Under the pieces are notes generated by a model. That model saw nothing but the letters and a program-made list of their open reading frames with translations, made no database searches and was not told the origin of the DNA. From assembly GCA_026874595.1 (NCBI GenBank), contig CM049314.1, forward strand, positions 4,376,229 to 4,440,228: a stretch of DNA of 64,000 bases, in the 5' to 3' direction. How positions within the stretch are numbered: the first letter of the stretch is position 1; each line of letters opens with the position of its first letter. The stretch is from Sipunculus nudus (Eukaryota; Annelida; Sipuncula; Golfingiida; Sipunculidae). The position numbers and the translations under genes are program-made. This document shows positions 1 through 15,100 of the stretch, in pieces.

Positions 1-920
1 TGATGCTTACGGCAAGTGTCAGGATTAATCAGGACTCTGTGAGTTTGTATAACCATATAGACTATGTATTATTGTAACTTGCCAGTGGAACACCTCTCCA
101 TAGAGTTGTAAGTCTAATTTTGTTATATTTTTTCTTGTTTTTGTTACACACGTCTTTTCATTTCTATTTGAGTGTATGTGCGAGGTTTAGTCGGTGTAGT
201 TTATCCTTTAAAATAATCTGGTAAGTCCATATCTTCGAGGGAGGGAAGGGGTGACAAGGTATTACGGATAGACCTTAGTCGTGTGTCGGTAGACACATTT
301 TTTTATCTTAATACTATCAAGCCTCTGCAAGCTACGTTGTCAGATACCTTGATTCAGCGAGCCATTCTGGCTTATGTTTGCTGAATATTGTGCAAACCAG
401 CAAGCCGAAATCCAAACTACCAATTGAATCCCTGTTCACACGCCGTCTGAACAAAATCACATGCACCAGAACCGGAACAGCTTTCCATGGCTTTATGTGA
501 TTGGTCAAGATCTCGATGCCCTCCAAGCAAGTGTGCTTTGTAATTGTAGTTTCATCTCAAATAGCAGACGTCATATGATTGGTTGAATTCCCTTATTCCT
601 TATTCCTTTAGTAGTCAGCAGAAATAAAATTTAGGTAGGCTGATCTCTGAAAGCTAAGCTATCACAGACTTGATGGTATACAGATCATTATTGTAACGTT
701 TGTAGCTCTAGTTGGTTTGTGGAGACACAATCACACATCCGCGACGAACAACTGCCCCAACTTCAACTAATTATTTAAGCTTGGTCCCTGTACACCTTCA
801 ACATATACTTGTTCGAGCGAATGAGCTAGCGATGGAGATGACCTGCAATAAACAGACTGATTTTTTTCTTATTTATTTCTTTTGAACCTACGTTTAATCC
901 GATTACATTTTGATTAATAG
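1..920. other. Non-coding stretch, probably an intron of the first M1 gene
   Basis: No exon is recognisable here. The next exon, at 921, begins in phase 0 deep inside an M1 aminopeptidase, so the missing N-terminal exons must lie before the window. The neighbouring paralogue has four coding exons upstream of the equivalent point, and none of them has a counterpart in these 920 bases. The sequence is AT-rich with no clear repeat. Confidence 0.5.
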
Positions 921-3900
921 TTTCGTCATTGGTGCCGCCCGGACTACGTCAATGAGCTGGAGTATGGGTTAAACATCAGCGGACAAACACTGGAGACGTT
1001 TATAGACTACACAAACATTGGTTATCCCTTAACAGTTACAGGTAACCCCTCATTTTTTATATTCGGAAGGTTTATTCAGGTCCTCCTGGATATTACCCTC
1101 AGTACTTCGTTTGTGTAATATGTAATATGATAATTTTACCGTCTTTATGTATTATCACAAAAAATATCTTTGCCTTGTAATATTTAAGTGTTAACTATAT
1201 TTTACTAGTAATTGTAACAATGCCAAACTAAATGTATTATTTCCCACGTTCACCCTCATTTCTGCTCTATGTTTTCTTTCTTCAGATCAGATCGCGGTAC
1301 CTGACTTCCGGGCCGGTGCCATGGAGAACTGGGGATTGGTGACGTACCGGGAACGTCTGTTACTGTGGAACAAAAACTACAGCACGACAAACGACAAAAG
1401 AAACATCGCTTCAGTTATATCCCACGAACTTGCTCATAAGGTAAAATTATATGCTGTGTTCTCATTGCTGTTTTCTCATTGATAACTACGACTGGTTGTT
1501 CCGACATCAGATTGAAGAGTTTGAGATTCCCTGCCAAACTACACTTGTGTCTCAAGCCGATATTAGAACCTCTTACAGGAGCTCTTTCTAAGTACTACAA
1601 GTTTTGGCATCTTGATTTTCACTGTGTCCAATATATGAAACCTGAAATCTAGAAGGCATTTTAAGAAAATTCTATTCTTATCAAGTTTCACCTATTCCAG
1701 AATGGGCAATATAAAAAATACAAAATCAACACTTAAATTTAAAATCAATCAAGGTATGAAGCGACTGGGGGGGGGGGGGGGGGGGAGCCGCCAAAATCAG
1801 ATGGAGTGGATACCTTCGTTAGGCCTAGGTCTCACTTATCTCTGTATGATTTGGAAGGCCACAGGAGGACCTGGTATCCTGGTGGCCTTTCTGGTAGGAA
1901 ACCAGTATGAACACGAGTGGTCGTGAGTGTTTTATGTTCTATTTGAACAGCTCAAAAACAACTTGGTAACACGTGGCTCCTAGTGCAGAGATAAGCACCT
2001 CTTGGTACCTCGTGGGTAACTAATTTGGCGTGTCAAACCTTGGGCGCTAACACTGGCAGCACCGCGGCGAGAACTTGTCGAGAACTGTGCAGAACGGGAG
2101 ACCGGGCTCTGCCTACGTTCTCTGACAAGCCACCTGTTATTAATGAGGAAACTTGGTTATAACCAATGGTGCAGCAGAACCGCAGGTGAACGTGCCGCGA
2201 ACGTCATGAAAACGCGGCCTTCAGTTACATCACGACCAATGTCATGCTTTGGCTTCCCGTGGTCAATTATATTTGTGAGACACCGTAGAAGCCGTGGCAG
2301 TTGAAATCTAGGGTTTAGAGCCACAGGTCTAGCATTGCTGATGTCCCTCGCTCAACATATCTCAACATACTATGTCTCAACACTGTAGAGCTGTGCATGC
2401 GATTGGCCACGATAGAATAACTTTTGCGTTTCGTTTGTTTTCACGAAATTGTTCGGGTTTCTTTTTGCTCGGATGTTTTGTTGTTTTTTTAGCGTTTCTG
2501 CAATAAACCGAAATATGTTGAGCATGTCAAAAATATTTCAACAAATCGCTTCTCTGTTTGTGGTCGTACGTGATGTCTGCCTTCTCATACGTTTGTGTGC
2601 GTTTTTATGCGTTTTATGTCCTTCGATTGGGTCAGATGTGATCACAAAGCGAGCATAACGTGACCGAAACACCGTGTTTAAATGGCTGCTTTAGTTATCA
2701 TTCAACATCTACATTTTCACTCATTGACTTCATCTTGGGCACGACTTGGGTAATTACCAACAGCATCCCAAATAACGTTAACATAAGATCGTCCTTGAAT
2801 TTTAAACTTATAGGAAAATTGAGATGAATTCCTACATAAAATGGAACCAACTGAGGACACGTGTAATAAACCTGCCACTGCATAGGCCTATTATATAAAC
2901 CACATTTTAGTCTTTAATATACCACGGTTTTTGAAGAAATGGAAGTTTCCGATTATACTGGAGTACAATTTTTAAGGATTAATTGAAATATTAATTATTA
3001 ATTTAATAATGAATCGGGCTTTAAGAATACGCTAAACAAATATTGAGCTCGATATTCGACTATATCTTTTAAACAGAGTATAACAAATAAAATTCACTCT
3101 AGAGAATGGGAAGATCTTACATCATTGGCATCTGATTCGGTGTGTGCCAATAAGTGTAATATCTTAGATCTCCAAATTATTTATGATCACCTTAAACGCA
3201 TTTTGAAATATTATATTTTCGTTAACTGTATTTAGCGGTATTTATTGTTAGTTGTGACTGCCCGAGATTAATAGTCCTAACTTTCCGAAATAAAATAAAT
3301 GCTGCGTAGTTTATACAACTAAAGCCTGGTTTTCTAAATGTATTTACTGTTCATTGGCTTTCAACTTTTTCATTTTCCATGTGATTTCTCTCCAGTGGTT
3401 CGGTAACCTAGTCACGTGTGACTGGTGGGATGATACCTTCCTCAATGAAGCATACGCGTCATACTTCGCTCCGATTGGCGTAACCGGGGTTCATCCGAAC
3501 TGGAAAATGGTAAACCATGTTGCATATATTGGTAAAAGATCGAATATTCAGCCTTTGTAATTAAGAATATTTAAACTCCCTTTGTACCAAATTTAAAATG
3601 AAATTTATTCAATGAAGCTTAAGAAAACGGCTGAGCTGACGGACAGGATTGATGAATGGTATACCCTTATTAAACGCCAGGCATTAGTGCGTGTGTAGTA
3701 CTAATGAAAATGGGAGGGAGGACCCTTCAATAGATTTAGTTCAATAGATTTTTTTCCTTTTTGTTTAACAGTAAGTCCCCCGCGAACCAAGGTAAATATA
3801 TGTGTTAGCTAAAAAAATGCTCGTAAGAAAATACTCGGAACTTAATATATATTGTAATAGTGAAAAATAGCTACCAATGTTTATTGCGAATTTTCTATTT

Positions 3901-6097
3901 ATTCCATAATTTAATTAATGTTTGGAACACTAATATTTATAGAAATATCTTTATCGATGTTCTGGATCAATCAATAAGATAATGTAACGAATCTGTGAAA
4001 AAAAATTGGGAATTCAAAGGTATTTTAACCCAGGGACTCAAGCAGATAAAATCCGGCCCTCTCGAGCATTTGTCATGAAGAATTACTTTGTAGACAGTCA
4101 TCAGGTGGTCAGTTCTGATTTTCCCATTTAATCTCGTACAGGAGGAGGATTTGATGCGATCGATCCTGTACATCATGGAGTATGATGGCTATACGACGTC
4201 ACAGCCAATCAGACTGCCTCACATCGAGCACCACGACGAAACTGGACAAGCTTTCAACACAATCACGTATAGGAAAGTATGTATCCTTGTATATATGTGA
4301 ATATAAAAAGATATTTCAAAATATTACTAAATTAACTCTACAATGGTTCAATGCATAACACTGAATTGTATCTCTTTACTGCACAGGCACTCAGACACAC
4401 CTATGTTTCCATAGTAAAAGTTGATTATAGCTCCTACCAATCGAGTTCCCGAATCGTTGTTACATACTTCGAAATTTGAGCTCAACTGAGGATGTATTGT
4501 GTACTAGATTTTATACTCGTGTTATACCTTCATTTTATACTCACGCCGTCATTTTCATTGGCTTGTATACATGTAGTTTACTCATTATGTCGATAACCCT
4601 TCATGCATTTGTCATCATAAATGTTGATTTGAGGTTACTCACAATTCTAAATTAAAAGATTTCTACTTTTAAAAGTAACATTTTCTTTATTATTCAGCAT
4701 TCTCACGCTTATGCTCGTATCTGGACGAGAATAGTTAGCTGTAATACAACTGATATTTTTATTATTCAGGGTGCCTCTGTACTCCGTATGATCGACTATT
4801 TCCTAGGAAATGGGACGTTTCAGCGAGCAATGCAAGTGAGTAATAACAGGCAATTTGTAAATGCTGAATCCATATTTTGGGTTTAATTTTCTGTTATGTT
4901 TTAAGGAAGTCAAACTATCGAAAGAAAAAAATCATTGAATAAACATTTATGTTGGTATATATTATATAAATGCATATATAATTAGGGTTTTATTTGGAGT
5001 GGATACGATTTCCAGTCGTGGGACCAGATTGACACAGGCCAAAATTTATACACGTACAACTATTTTGTATAAATGTGTAATATATATTTTGTTTTCTTTT
5101 AGAAATACCTTAACCGTCATAAATATCAAAATGTGAAGGTCGGAGATTTGTACGCTGCTTTACAAGAGGTTCGTTGTTTCCTGTTTCTGTTTCTCAATTT
5201 TTGCTTTCATATATTCTGCACATTTTTTTAACAGGCACATTTGGCACTAAATACTTAGTGCCTCACTAAATATTGTCAGAAGTGTATCTGTTCGGCCAGG
5301 GTATGTGTACAGGAGTGTGTTTGGTGTATGTTTGCCAAATCAGCCCCCTCTGGTCTGTTGTCTTATTTTTAGAATTGCATCTCCAGAACTATACCGATCC
5401 GATTTTTATTACTATTTAAATGAACTATGACTAGTTGACCCACAAAAAATCATTACAATGAATTAGGAGTCCTTTCTCGATATTTTGATGACGTTATACA
5501 TTTGGTGCAATAGTAGGTGCAATAACGTCACCAACGTCTAATCCATTACGATTAAGGTAGCAGAACTGGTCCCCAAGTATGACCTGACTCCGGGTCAGTT
5601 TTTCCGTTGCATTGAACAATCTGCTGCTTTGGGACCCCATGAATTATACATTTTGTGAAAGCTAAGAATGTTTTCATTATTTTGGTACATAGAAATACCT
5701 TTATAAGAGTTTTAATTTAGTTTTAAATATTTAACAACGGATATATGTTTATATGAATCGAAAATTTAGAAAAAAAAATTCTGAGGCGTTTTTTTTTTTT
5801 GTTTCGTGAGTTAAATTACATGCATTTGGAGAAAATATTTGGACAAGTAAATCAGAAAACAGAATGTTTATGTTTCTGTAGGACCCGATACACAGAAACT
5901 TGAGGAATAATTGCATTCTGATAGCCTGCACAGACTAATGAAGTAGTGATTGAGGTCTCCAGTCTACTTTGTTGAAGGATTCGGCCTCGGTCTCGACGTT
6001 TAGTACTACAACTTGTACTCGCACTCAGGTGTAGCTCGAGAAAACGGGCCAAGTCCACCTCGTCTCCAGCAGAATAGAAAGCTCTGTCAAATGCATT

Positions 6098-6152
<55 letters not shown>

Positions 6153-9100
6153 GCAAACTCCAAACAGACACTACAAAAAAGACCATATACCATGCTTTAG
6201 GTCTGCTTCGGGAGCTAAATATAATTAAACCTTTAAGTAAAAAGCACGTGTAAACTAAAATAAATATACTTATGATCATATCAAAGTTCCACTTTTAATT
6301 TCTTTTTTTAAACGGATTTTATTTGTCTTGGACTTGGACTCGGCTTAAGATGACTCGGATTCGAAGGTGGACTTGGACTCGAACATCAAGGACTCGGACT
6401 TGGACTCGAACATCAAGGACTCGGACTTGGACTCGAACATCAAGGACTCGGACTTGGACTCGAACATCAAGGACTCGGACTTGGACTCGAACATCAAGGA
6501 CTCGGACTTGGACTCGAACATCAAGGACTCGGACTTGCACTCGAACATCAAGAACTCGGACTTGGAATCGAACATCAAGGACTCGGACTTGGACTCGAAC
6601 ACCAAGAACTCGGACTTGGAATCGAACATCAAGGACTCGGACTTGGACTCGAACAACAAGGTCTCGGACTTGGACTCGAATATCAAGGACTCGGACTTGG
6701 ACTCGAACATCAAGGACTCGGACTTGGACTCGAACATCAAGGACTCCCGACTTGGACTCGAACATCAAGGACTCGGACTTGGACTCGAACAACAAGGTCT
6801 CGGACTTGGACTCGAACATCAAGGACTCGGACTTGGACTCGAACATCAAGGACTCCCGACTTGGACTCGAACATCAAGGACTCGGACTTAGACTCGAACA
6901 TCAAGGACTCGGACTTGGACTCGAACATCAAGGACTCGGACTTGGACTCGAACATCAAGGACTCCCGACTTGGAATCGAACATCAAGGACTCGGACTTGG
7001 ACTCGAACAACAAGGTCTCGGACTTGGACTCGAATATCAAGGACTCGGACTTGGACTCGAACATCAAGGACTCGGACTTGGACTCGAACATCAAGGACTC
7101 CCGACTTGGACTCGAACATCAAGGACTCGGACTTGGACTCGAACAACAAGGTCTCGGACTTGGACTCGAACATCAAGGACTCGGACTTGGACTCGAACAT
7201 CAAGGACTCGGACTTGGACTCGAACATCAAGGACTCCCGACTTGGACTCGAACATCAAGGACTCGGACTTAGACTCGAACATCAAGGACTCGGACTTGGA
7301 CTCGAACATCAAGGACTCGGACTTGGACTCGAACATCAAGGACTCCCGACTTGGACTCGAACATCAAGGACTCGGACTTAGACTCGAACATCAAGGACTC
7401 GGACTTGGACTCGAACATCAAGAACTCGGACTTGGAATCGAACATCAAGGACTCGGACTTGGACTCGAACATCAAGGACTTGGACTTGGAATCGAACATC
7501 AAGGACTCGGACTTGGACTCGAACATCAAGGACTCGGACTTGGACTCGAACATCAAGGACTCCCGACTTGGACTCGAACATCAAGGACTCGGACTTAGAC
7601 TCGAACATCAAGGACTCGGACTTGGACTCGAACATCAAGAACTCGGACTTGGAATCGAACATCAAGGACTCGGACTTGGACTCGAACATCAAGGACTTGG
7701 ACTTGGAATCGAACATCAAGGACTCGGACTTGGACTCGAACAACAAGGACTCGTACTTGGACTCGGACTCGTGGAGTCTGAATTCGGAGTTGCACTCGGA
7801 CGCGGGTGGAGTAGGCTCGACTACATCACTGTAATGTGGAAAATTAACCCGTCTTATGGTTGATACTAGCGGTTAAAAAAATGTTAGCTTTGTTTTCTAG
7901 CGGGTTGACATTATGAGACGATCTTGTGGAGTAGACTTTATTTTCCCCCACCTCATACAAGATTTCCCTCCCCCTTTGCCACTCTGGCACTTCGATCACC
8001 TTGATCATCCGAAACGTATCAGTCTTAGGCTTTTTACTTTAATCTCTTGGTTGAGAAAACTGAGCGGTCGACTGGGGATATTTAGATGGATATTGCACAT
8101 GCATTATTGCGTATCAGTTGTGCCGCCAGAATAATTGTACTCAAACCTATACATGAAGAGCTTTCTGTCAAATGCTAAACACACACACACATATTTAGCT
8201 TACATTCAATAATATCAAGTGAACTACAGACATCACCAACTTGTGCGTAAACTCATGCTTACTACTTAATTTATTATACTATTTAGGCCAATGTTAACTC
8301 CAGCAATATAAATAATCCTGGACTTTTTACGCCATTTACGCCCATGAACTTAACTGATGAACTTCAAACCATCAGTGTGTCAGAGGGCATGAACTCAACA
8401 TAACCCAAATACCTGGACTGGACATTTATAACCTAGCATTATGGGCAAGTGAAAAATGACCCGCTCGGAACCTAGGGCATTAAGGTAAAAGGTAAGAGTA
8501 GCCAATCGGTGAACTGTTACATTGTACCATGTACACTGTATTATGGTTATTATAAATTGTTAATCATACATTCCTTTCATTAAATATTTGCAGCAAGCGG
8601 AAGAAGATGGTCACGTGACATGGGATCAAAACAAAAGGAACATTTCCCTGATTCTACAGACCTGGCTGGACCAACAGGGACATCCTCTGGTAACTGTCAG
8701 TCATCGAGGAGGCGGGACCTACTTCCTGTCGCAGGAACATTTCCTTTATGACCCGCAGAATAAACCTCGATATGATTCAAAATATGGGTACGTAAAAAAA
8801 TAGGCCTTTCTTGAAATTAACGTACAATATTTAACTAATTCAAATGTACACGTAATACTGAAAAACCCTAAATTGGTTCAGGATGATGTTTCGAAATCTA
8901 CGAATAATAATTTTGCGTTGTTTTGAAAAGTTTCGGAAAATTTAACTGTACACATATCGGTCATGTTGTTTACCACTTTTATTTTACAGTACTGTTGTAT
9001 TAAAGTTGCTATGACCAGGACCATATTATGTGTAAATAGGTCACATATACATGTTCTGAATAGGTTGTACGATTTTTGCAGTTTCACTTGGGACATCCCG

Positions 9101-12100
9101 TTCACCCATTCAGATGAAACCCAGTTTAACAACAGTCAGTCCAGTTTGACATGGGTGTATCGTGGAGACAAAGGTAATACTATGATTAAATAAAGTAAAT
9201 ATTTTTCTGCTAACAAAAATATTAAAAACTTTAGGAATGAGCGCGTTACATTTTTCAGAAGAACAAACATCTGTGTGATCATTGAGGTCTTTGCCCTTTC
9301 ATTTATCTCATTTTATCTCATCACAATATTGTACGATTCAAATATTTCCCAAGTCATTATGAATATGCTCATGTGTATCTTGACTTTTTTCAGAGATCAG
9401 CACAGGTGACGAACTCTTTATCTTGGCGAACTACCTCTCTCAAGGTTTCTTCCGAGTTAATTATGAAGACCAGCTTTGGGCCAAGTTGATCGACAGACTT
9501 AACAACAACCATGCAGTCAGTATGATATTAATCGGTGTAACAGTTTATTCCATACATTAATCTACACATTTATATTTGGAATTTTGTTTTTCTGAGAATT
9601 GCACCTACAATCTAAAAATCAGCATTTTTGATTTTACGACTATAGTCGACCTCAACTCATCAGTCTAAATGTAACACAGTATACATATACCCACATTATG
9701 CAGAAACAGTTTACCTTTTTTTGGCTTTTATCATTAAATGCATAAACTTATGTTTTAAAGAGTATAAAAAGTATTAAAGATTAATAACAGTCTTAAATAC
9801 TCGTTACAGTTTACGAGTCTATTAGAAGAAATAAACATTCTAAAATCTGATCTTAGGAAATATCACCTATATATGTGAATATGTAAATTTCCAATAATTT
9901 ACCGCACGATTTAACTTCCTATTCATTAGACATTATCATAGACGCCTATCGTGAGTTATCAGTGTAAAAATCATTTAATAATAATCGTTAGACTAAGAGG
10001 ATTTGTTCCTTGATAAGATATACATATTTAATTTTGATGTAGCTGTTCAGCACGATTGACAGAACAAAACTAATTGCCGATGCTTTGAACCTTGCAAGGT
10101 AAGTATGAACTTTTTTATGTTGTATCTCTCTTTTTGGGCGCAGTTCTCAGTAATTTTTTCCCAAAATGAAATAAAATGTATATTACTTTATATTGTTATT
10201 ATTATTATTATTATTATTAAATAAATGCATATGTACAAACAGCAGCAAGTCTACATTCCTTTCATTATATACAGAATCGATAAAAGAACAGAGACACAAG
10301 CCATAAAAACGACCGAATATTTGAAGAACGAGCGAGAGTACCTTCCGTGGTACGCCTTTAACCGTCGGCTGGGATACTTCAATAGGATGTTGTACAACAC
10401 AGAGACATACGAGAGCTGGCAGGTACATTAACTAGACGACATACTAAGATACGGAAACCAAAATCTTTCACAGTGAAAGAAATAATGTGAATCCTCCTTT
10501 TTCTTCTCCTCTACATTTATTTAGATATCGGATTAGTGTGTACCATATTAAATGTCAAAACTCGGGTCAACATCAGCGTTTAGTTAATTTTTTTGGATAA
10601 GAGAGTGCCAACATACATTTCCATAACAGGCATATAGATTCCGTATAGAAAAACTAATGAAGAAGTTGGTTGAATACCAGCTAGCACTAGAAGTTGTTAG
10701 GTCGTCTCTGTATGTTTCATATCCACTCTATATTTACCACATTCTAGTTAATATCTCATTGCATGAAGTTTATATCAGTATGTTCTTCTGTTCTTTTTTA
10801 TAGCGTTACTTGCTTGGTCGGGTAGTCCCGATTTACAATTATATAGGCTGGAACGATTCCGATGAGGACGAACATCAAGAAAAGTAAAGAAGACAATTTA
10901 ATCCCTTTATTTGACGGTCACGTAGTCAATAAATATGCACAATTTGTATGTTTCTTTATGGCATGATTCTTGAAAGCATAATTTTTCACAATGTTGTGAA
11001 TTTATTAGCAAACATATGGCTCGATACTAAGTTTACACCATATCGTTGGTTAATCCTAACCCTGAGGACGGAGAGGCTTCTTTTGGTCGATAAGTTTTTT
11101 TTTTCTATTTTCATATTTGGGTTAACATTTTTTTTATGGGCGCACCCCCGTTATGTCCCCCAGAGTGCAAAGCCAACAATTTTAATTTGTTTCTTCTTTT
11201 TTCTGTCATTATATGTTTGCGCTTGATCTCAGATATGTGTATGATATTCAAAAGGTGAAATTTAGGTGTGCCTGTTTCATGTTTGATTTCCAATTGGACT
11301 CATAAGAGATTTCTAGAACTAAGATGTGGTACCTTGCAAAAAAACATTGCGCGTTTTATTTTCTAATGAAAGTGTAAAAATGTAGTAACAGGTGGTTGTC
11401 ATTTTAAAGAAAATGTGTCTGGTATTTCCAGGCATACTGATAACATTTATCACTACTATCTTCTCCTTAACTTTATTGTTTTATGTGACACATTTTAGAT
11501 ACCTGCGTTCCCTGATGATTTCCTACGCCTGCTCCCGTGGCCACAGTCACTGCACCAGAGAAGCTCGCAGACTCTATCAAATGTTCATGCAAAATGAGAA
11601 TGTGAATCCGTAGGTCAACATTTAGAGTTTTAACTTCCATTCATTTATTGTTATGCAGATATTGGCCTACAGCCTTATGGGATTGTCCTTAATTCTATTA
11701 ATATAAAAAACGTGATAATATGTGACAACACAAGTTCGATTGTGCGATAAAATAACCTTTTCTAGACCCCTCCACTGCGTCATTCCGTGCACTGGGCAAA
11801 TACCTGTTACCATACATCACTACATCTATTACAGACATGACATAACACGTGACATCATCTCGATAAAGTGATTGTATAACTAAATGGTTGGACCAACACT
11901 GCCAATGTCCGATTTAAAGGGAAAATTTAAGATTTGTATATTTGACAGTCACCAAACATCTTAAACACGACGTCGTGTACTTTGTTGACTTTAACTTACC
12001 GCTTTGAAGCCAACTTCCTTTCTGATAGATTCTGGTAGATTGGCACTTTAGGGACTATCACCCTTTCAAAATGACGCTCCGAATAGGTCAATATCTTTAT

Positions 12101-15100
12101 GTCTTTTTTTTTCTCATTTAACGCTTAATTATGTAACTATGTAGGATATCTCTCATAAATAAATTAAAACGACACAGCCTTTTTTCAGATCACCTGCATG
12201 GCCCAAAAGTCTAATGTTTAATTAAATTTAATCATAAGCCGAAACGTGATATACGGCCAGTGCTCCAGTTAAATCTTATAATCAACTAAACTTACTCATT
12301 TGTGGAGTCGCCTGAGGCTGGGCAGCGTCTAATTCATCTAAAGCTTATTTGGAGCAAATTTACTGCTGAGGGACTATCGCCTAGTACTACGAGGAAGAGG
12401 CCTGTCTAAATGACAGAACCAACCTGTAAATAATATGATTACAAGTGAGTATGTGCGAGTGTGTGTGTGTGGGGGGGGGGGGGGGGGGTTAAGATCACAA
12501 GGAACTGTTATCATTAGTAAACCTTTAGGACAGCCTAATGTATAATACTGGGGAACAATGGGTTAGTCCACTCAAGGGAAAGAGGGGTGGTTTTATTTTT
12601 GTTTTTGGTAGAAGTGACTGCCTCTATTTATTAGGCTAACTGAACTAAGTATGTACATCTGCAGAATTCTATTCCTGTTTCTGACTACGTGACAAGGACT
12701 TGCTCGCGATAAATCTGGCGTCAATCACTCCGGTCACTCAGGTCCTGGGTGTGAGTCATCCCCATTGCTGGGTCCACACACCGAGGAACCCCCGAAAGGG
12801 GCACTCATTTTGTCAGTGAAACACGACTGTTTCCCTATTAGGCTTGCAAAGCGCTCACTCTAGGTAGAAGCCGACCATGAAAAATGTCACCGCCTCGGCT
12901 TAGATTCGAACTCATGACCTTCCGGCTGTGTGCCCTATGCTCTACCCCTGAGCCACAGTAGGCGGGTTTTGTGCCTTAGAACCAACCCTACAAGAACGGA
13001 GACAAACTGCGGCAAACTCATTCGGCGGTGTTTAGATACCACCTTTTGTGTCAATGAGAAACTGTTTCTGGTCCGTTCAAAATCTTCTCGCTAAATCGCC
13101 ATACGCCCTCAGGCAGTCTTACATTCTGTAAGTGTCTATGCACGTCCCCAACTGACACTGATAACATTCCGTATCAAGCAGATCAAGAGCTTATTATGAC
13201 AAATATACAACACAAAAGCAATCAACCACTTTGCAGAACCAAACACAGAAATATTGACGAATAAATCTAAAACAAGGACTGAGACCTGTAAATCGTCATA
13301 ATTTAATATAAAGTACATTGTTGACATATTTTCTAGTTTTTTTTTTTTCAGTATATCTCCGAACCTGAGGCCGACCGTGTACTGCGAAGGCATTAAGGCC
13401 GGAGGTAGCGCTGAGTGGGACTTCGCGTATCGGATGTATGAGAAAGATTATCAGGGATATATCGGTAACGAGAAGACCGTGTTACAAAATGCAATGACCT
13501 GCTCCAGAATGCCGTGGATTCTCAAACGGTAATACAAAATAATTACCACATTGCTACATTTTGGTTGGCACTGAATTCCACCTCTACCTATATACATCGT
13601 TATTTTGCACGCTGCTTTAAAATTATTAATACTCTGTCCTCATGTAAACCTTTTCAGGTGATTCTTAAGGTATAATTCGGAAACGGGTTTTTGATGAATT
13701 ATTTTGATGCATACGTTTATTTTATTTAAATACCGTGATACACAATGGAAATACCATTGATGGGAGATGATATAAAAATATGCAGAAAACTGAATGCATA
13801 GTTGCTGCGCAAGAATGAAGTCTGCAGCAGCATGATGATAAGAGGAATGGTTTACACGAATGGAAATTACACTTTGTAATCAATTCTCTTATGTATTATA
13901 TATTTCTTAATCCAACGTAACGATGCATTTTACTGTCGTTTTCGCAGATATTTACAGAGAGCTGTTGAGTGGAAGTCGACTTCATTGATTCAACGGATCG
14001 CTAATAACGCGGTTGGAGCGCCAATAGTAAAGGATTTTCTTATGGCTAACTGGAATAATTGGCCAAGCGGGTAGGACCGCTTTCGTTTTGTAACAGCTAT
14101 TTGTCTTAATTTTACGTCCTACGCGTCCTGTTAAAAATGTCATGACAATTTATATGCCTCTGCCAAGGCTAAAAATACGACAAATATTACACGGCTATTC
14201 AGACCCAAAACTACCCGCCCAAAATGATTGGTAGCCTTTTGTTTTCCTCTAAAGAGAACATCAAGCAAGATACTTCTCTAGATTCATTGGCTCTTCTCTG
14301 GGGAATGAGAGAAAAAAATAACAGAGATACGACTAGAATGAAAGCTTCTGCTGTACACATATTCGGCATTTTCCAGGTTCATTCTTGACTGTACGTTTGT
14401 TAAATATTATTTGATGACGTTCCTGGATGCGGACCGTGTGCCGGATCTACAGCAAAATCTAAATGTTAAAAAATACGTGGTTACAAACAATGCACGGAAT
14501 CCGAGTTTTTTTCACTATTATTATGAAGAAAAAGATTCAACAAATCACCTTTAGTTAATATACGTCATGTATCTGCATATGAATAGGCCCTTTAAAAGAG
14601 AACATACAATGAGTGTATCAGACTAATTGATTAATATTAATCTTAGGACTGTCACATTTTTTACAGGATCAGCAAGGCCAGCATAGTGTCCACCCTGACG
14701 TCAACTTATTCAACAAGCCAAGATCTCGAGAAGGTTAACCCTACCCTTTCATTTTACAATGCAGATATAGCGCGGGCATCTCTGTATTTTGTAATGCAAA
14801 CCGTTAACATATGTTCACTGATAGAATATTATATGTCTATAACATCATTTTTACATTATCAAACACTTTTATATACGTTTACATGAATGAAGAAATATAC
14901 AATCTCGTCAGGCTACAGGGATGCCTCTCTAAGTTACATTTTTGTGTTTCTTTTCTTGAAGCTCAGTGTTATTTCTTATACTTTATGCGACATATATGAA
15001 TGGCCTGGTTTACCAAGCAAATCGTAAGTACATTAGTTCTGTTTTCTGGAACAGTTTGAAGCTTTGGTTCGGATGTTCCCGGATGACGCCATGAAGAGCA

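Noticed and set aside
6368-7770. Regular 27-bp repeats resembling a CRISPR array
   Set aside because: There are no unique spacers; units abut directly and the DNA is animal.
6319-7863. Many long overlapping reading frames on both strands with DSDLDSNIK or FESKSESLM repeats
   Set aside because: They are by-products of a 27-bp satellite without stops; they lie within an intron and change frame at each longer unit.
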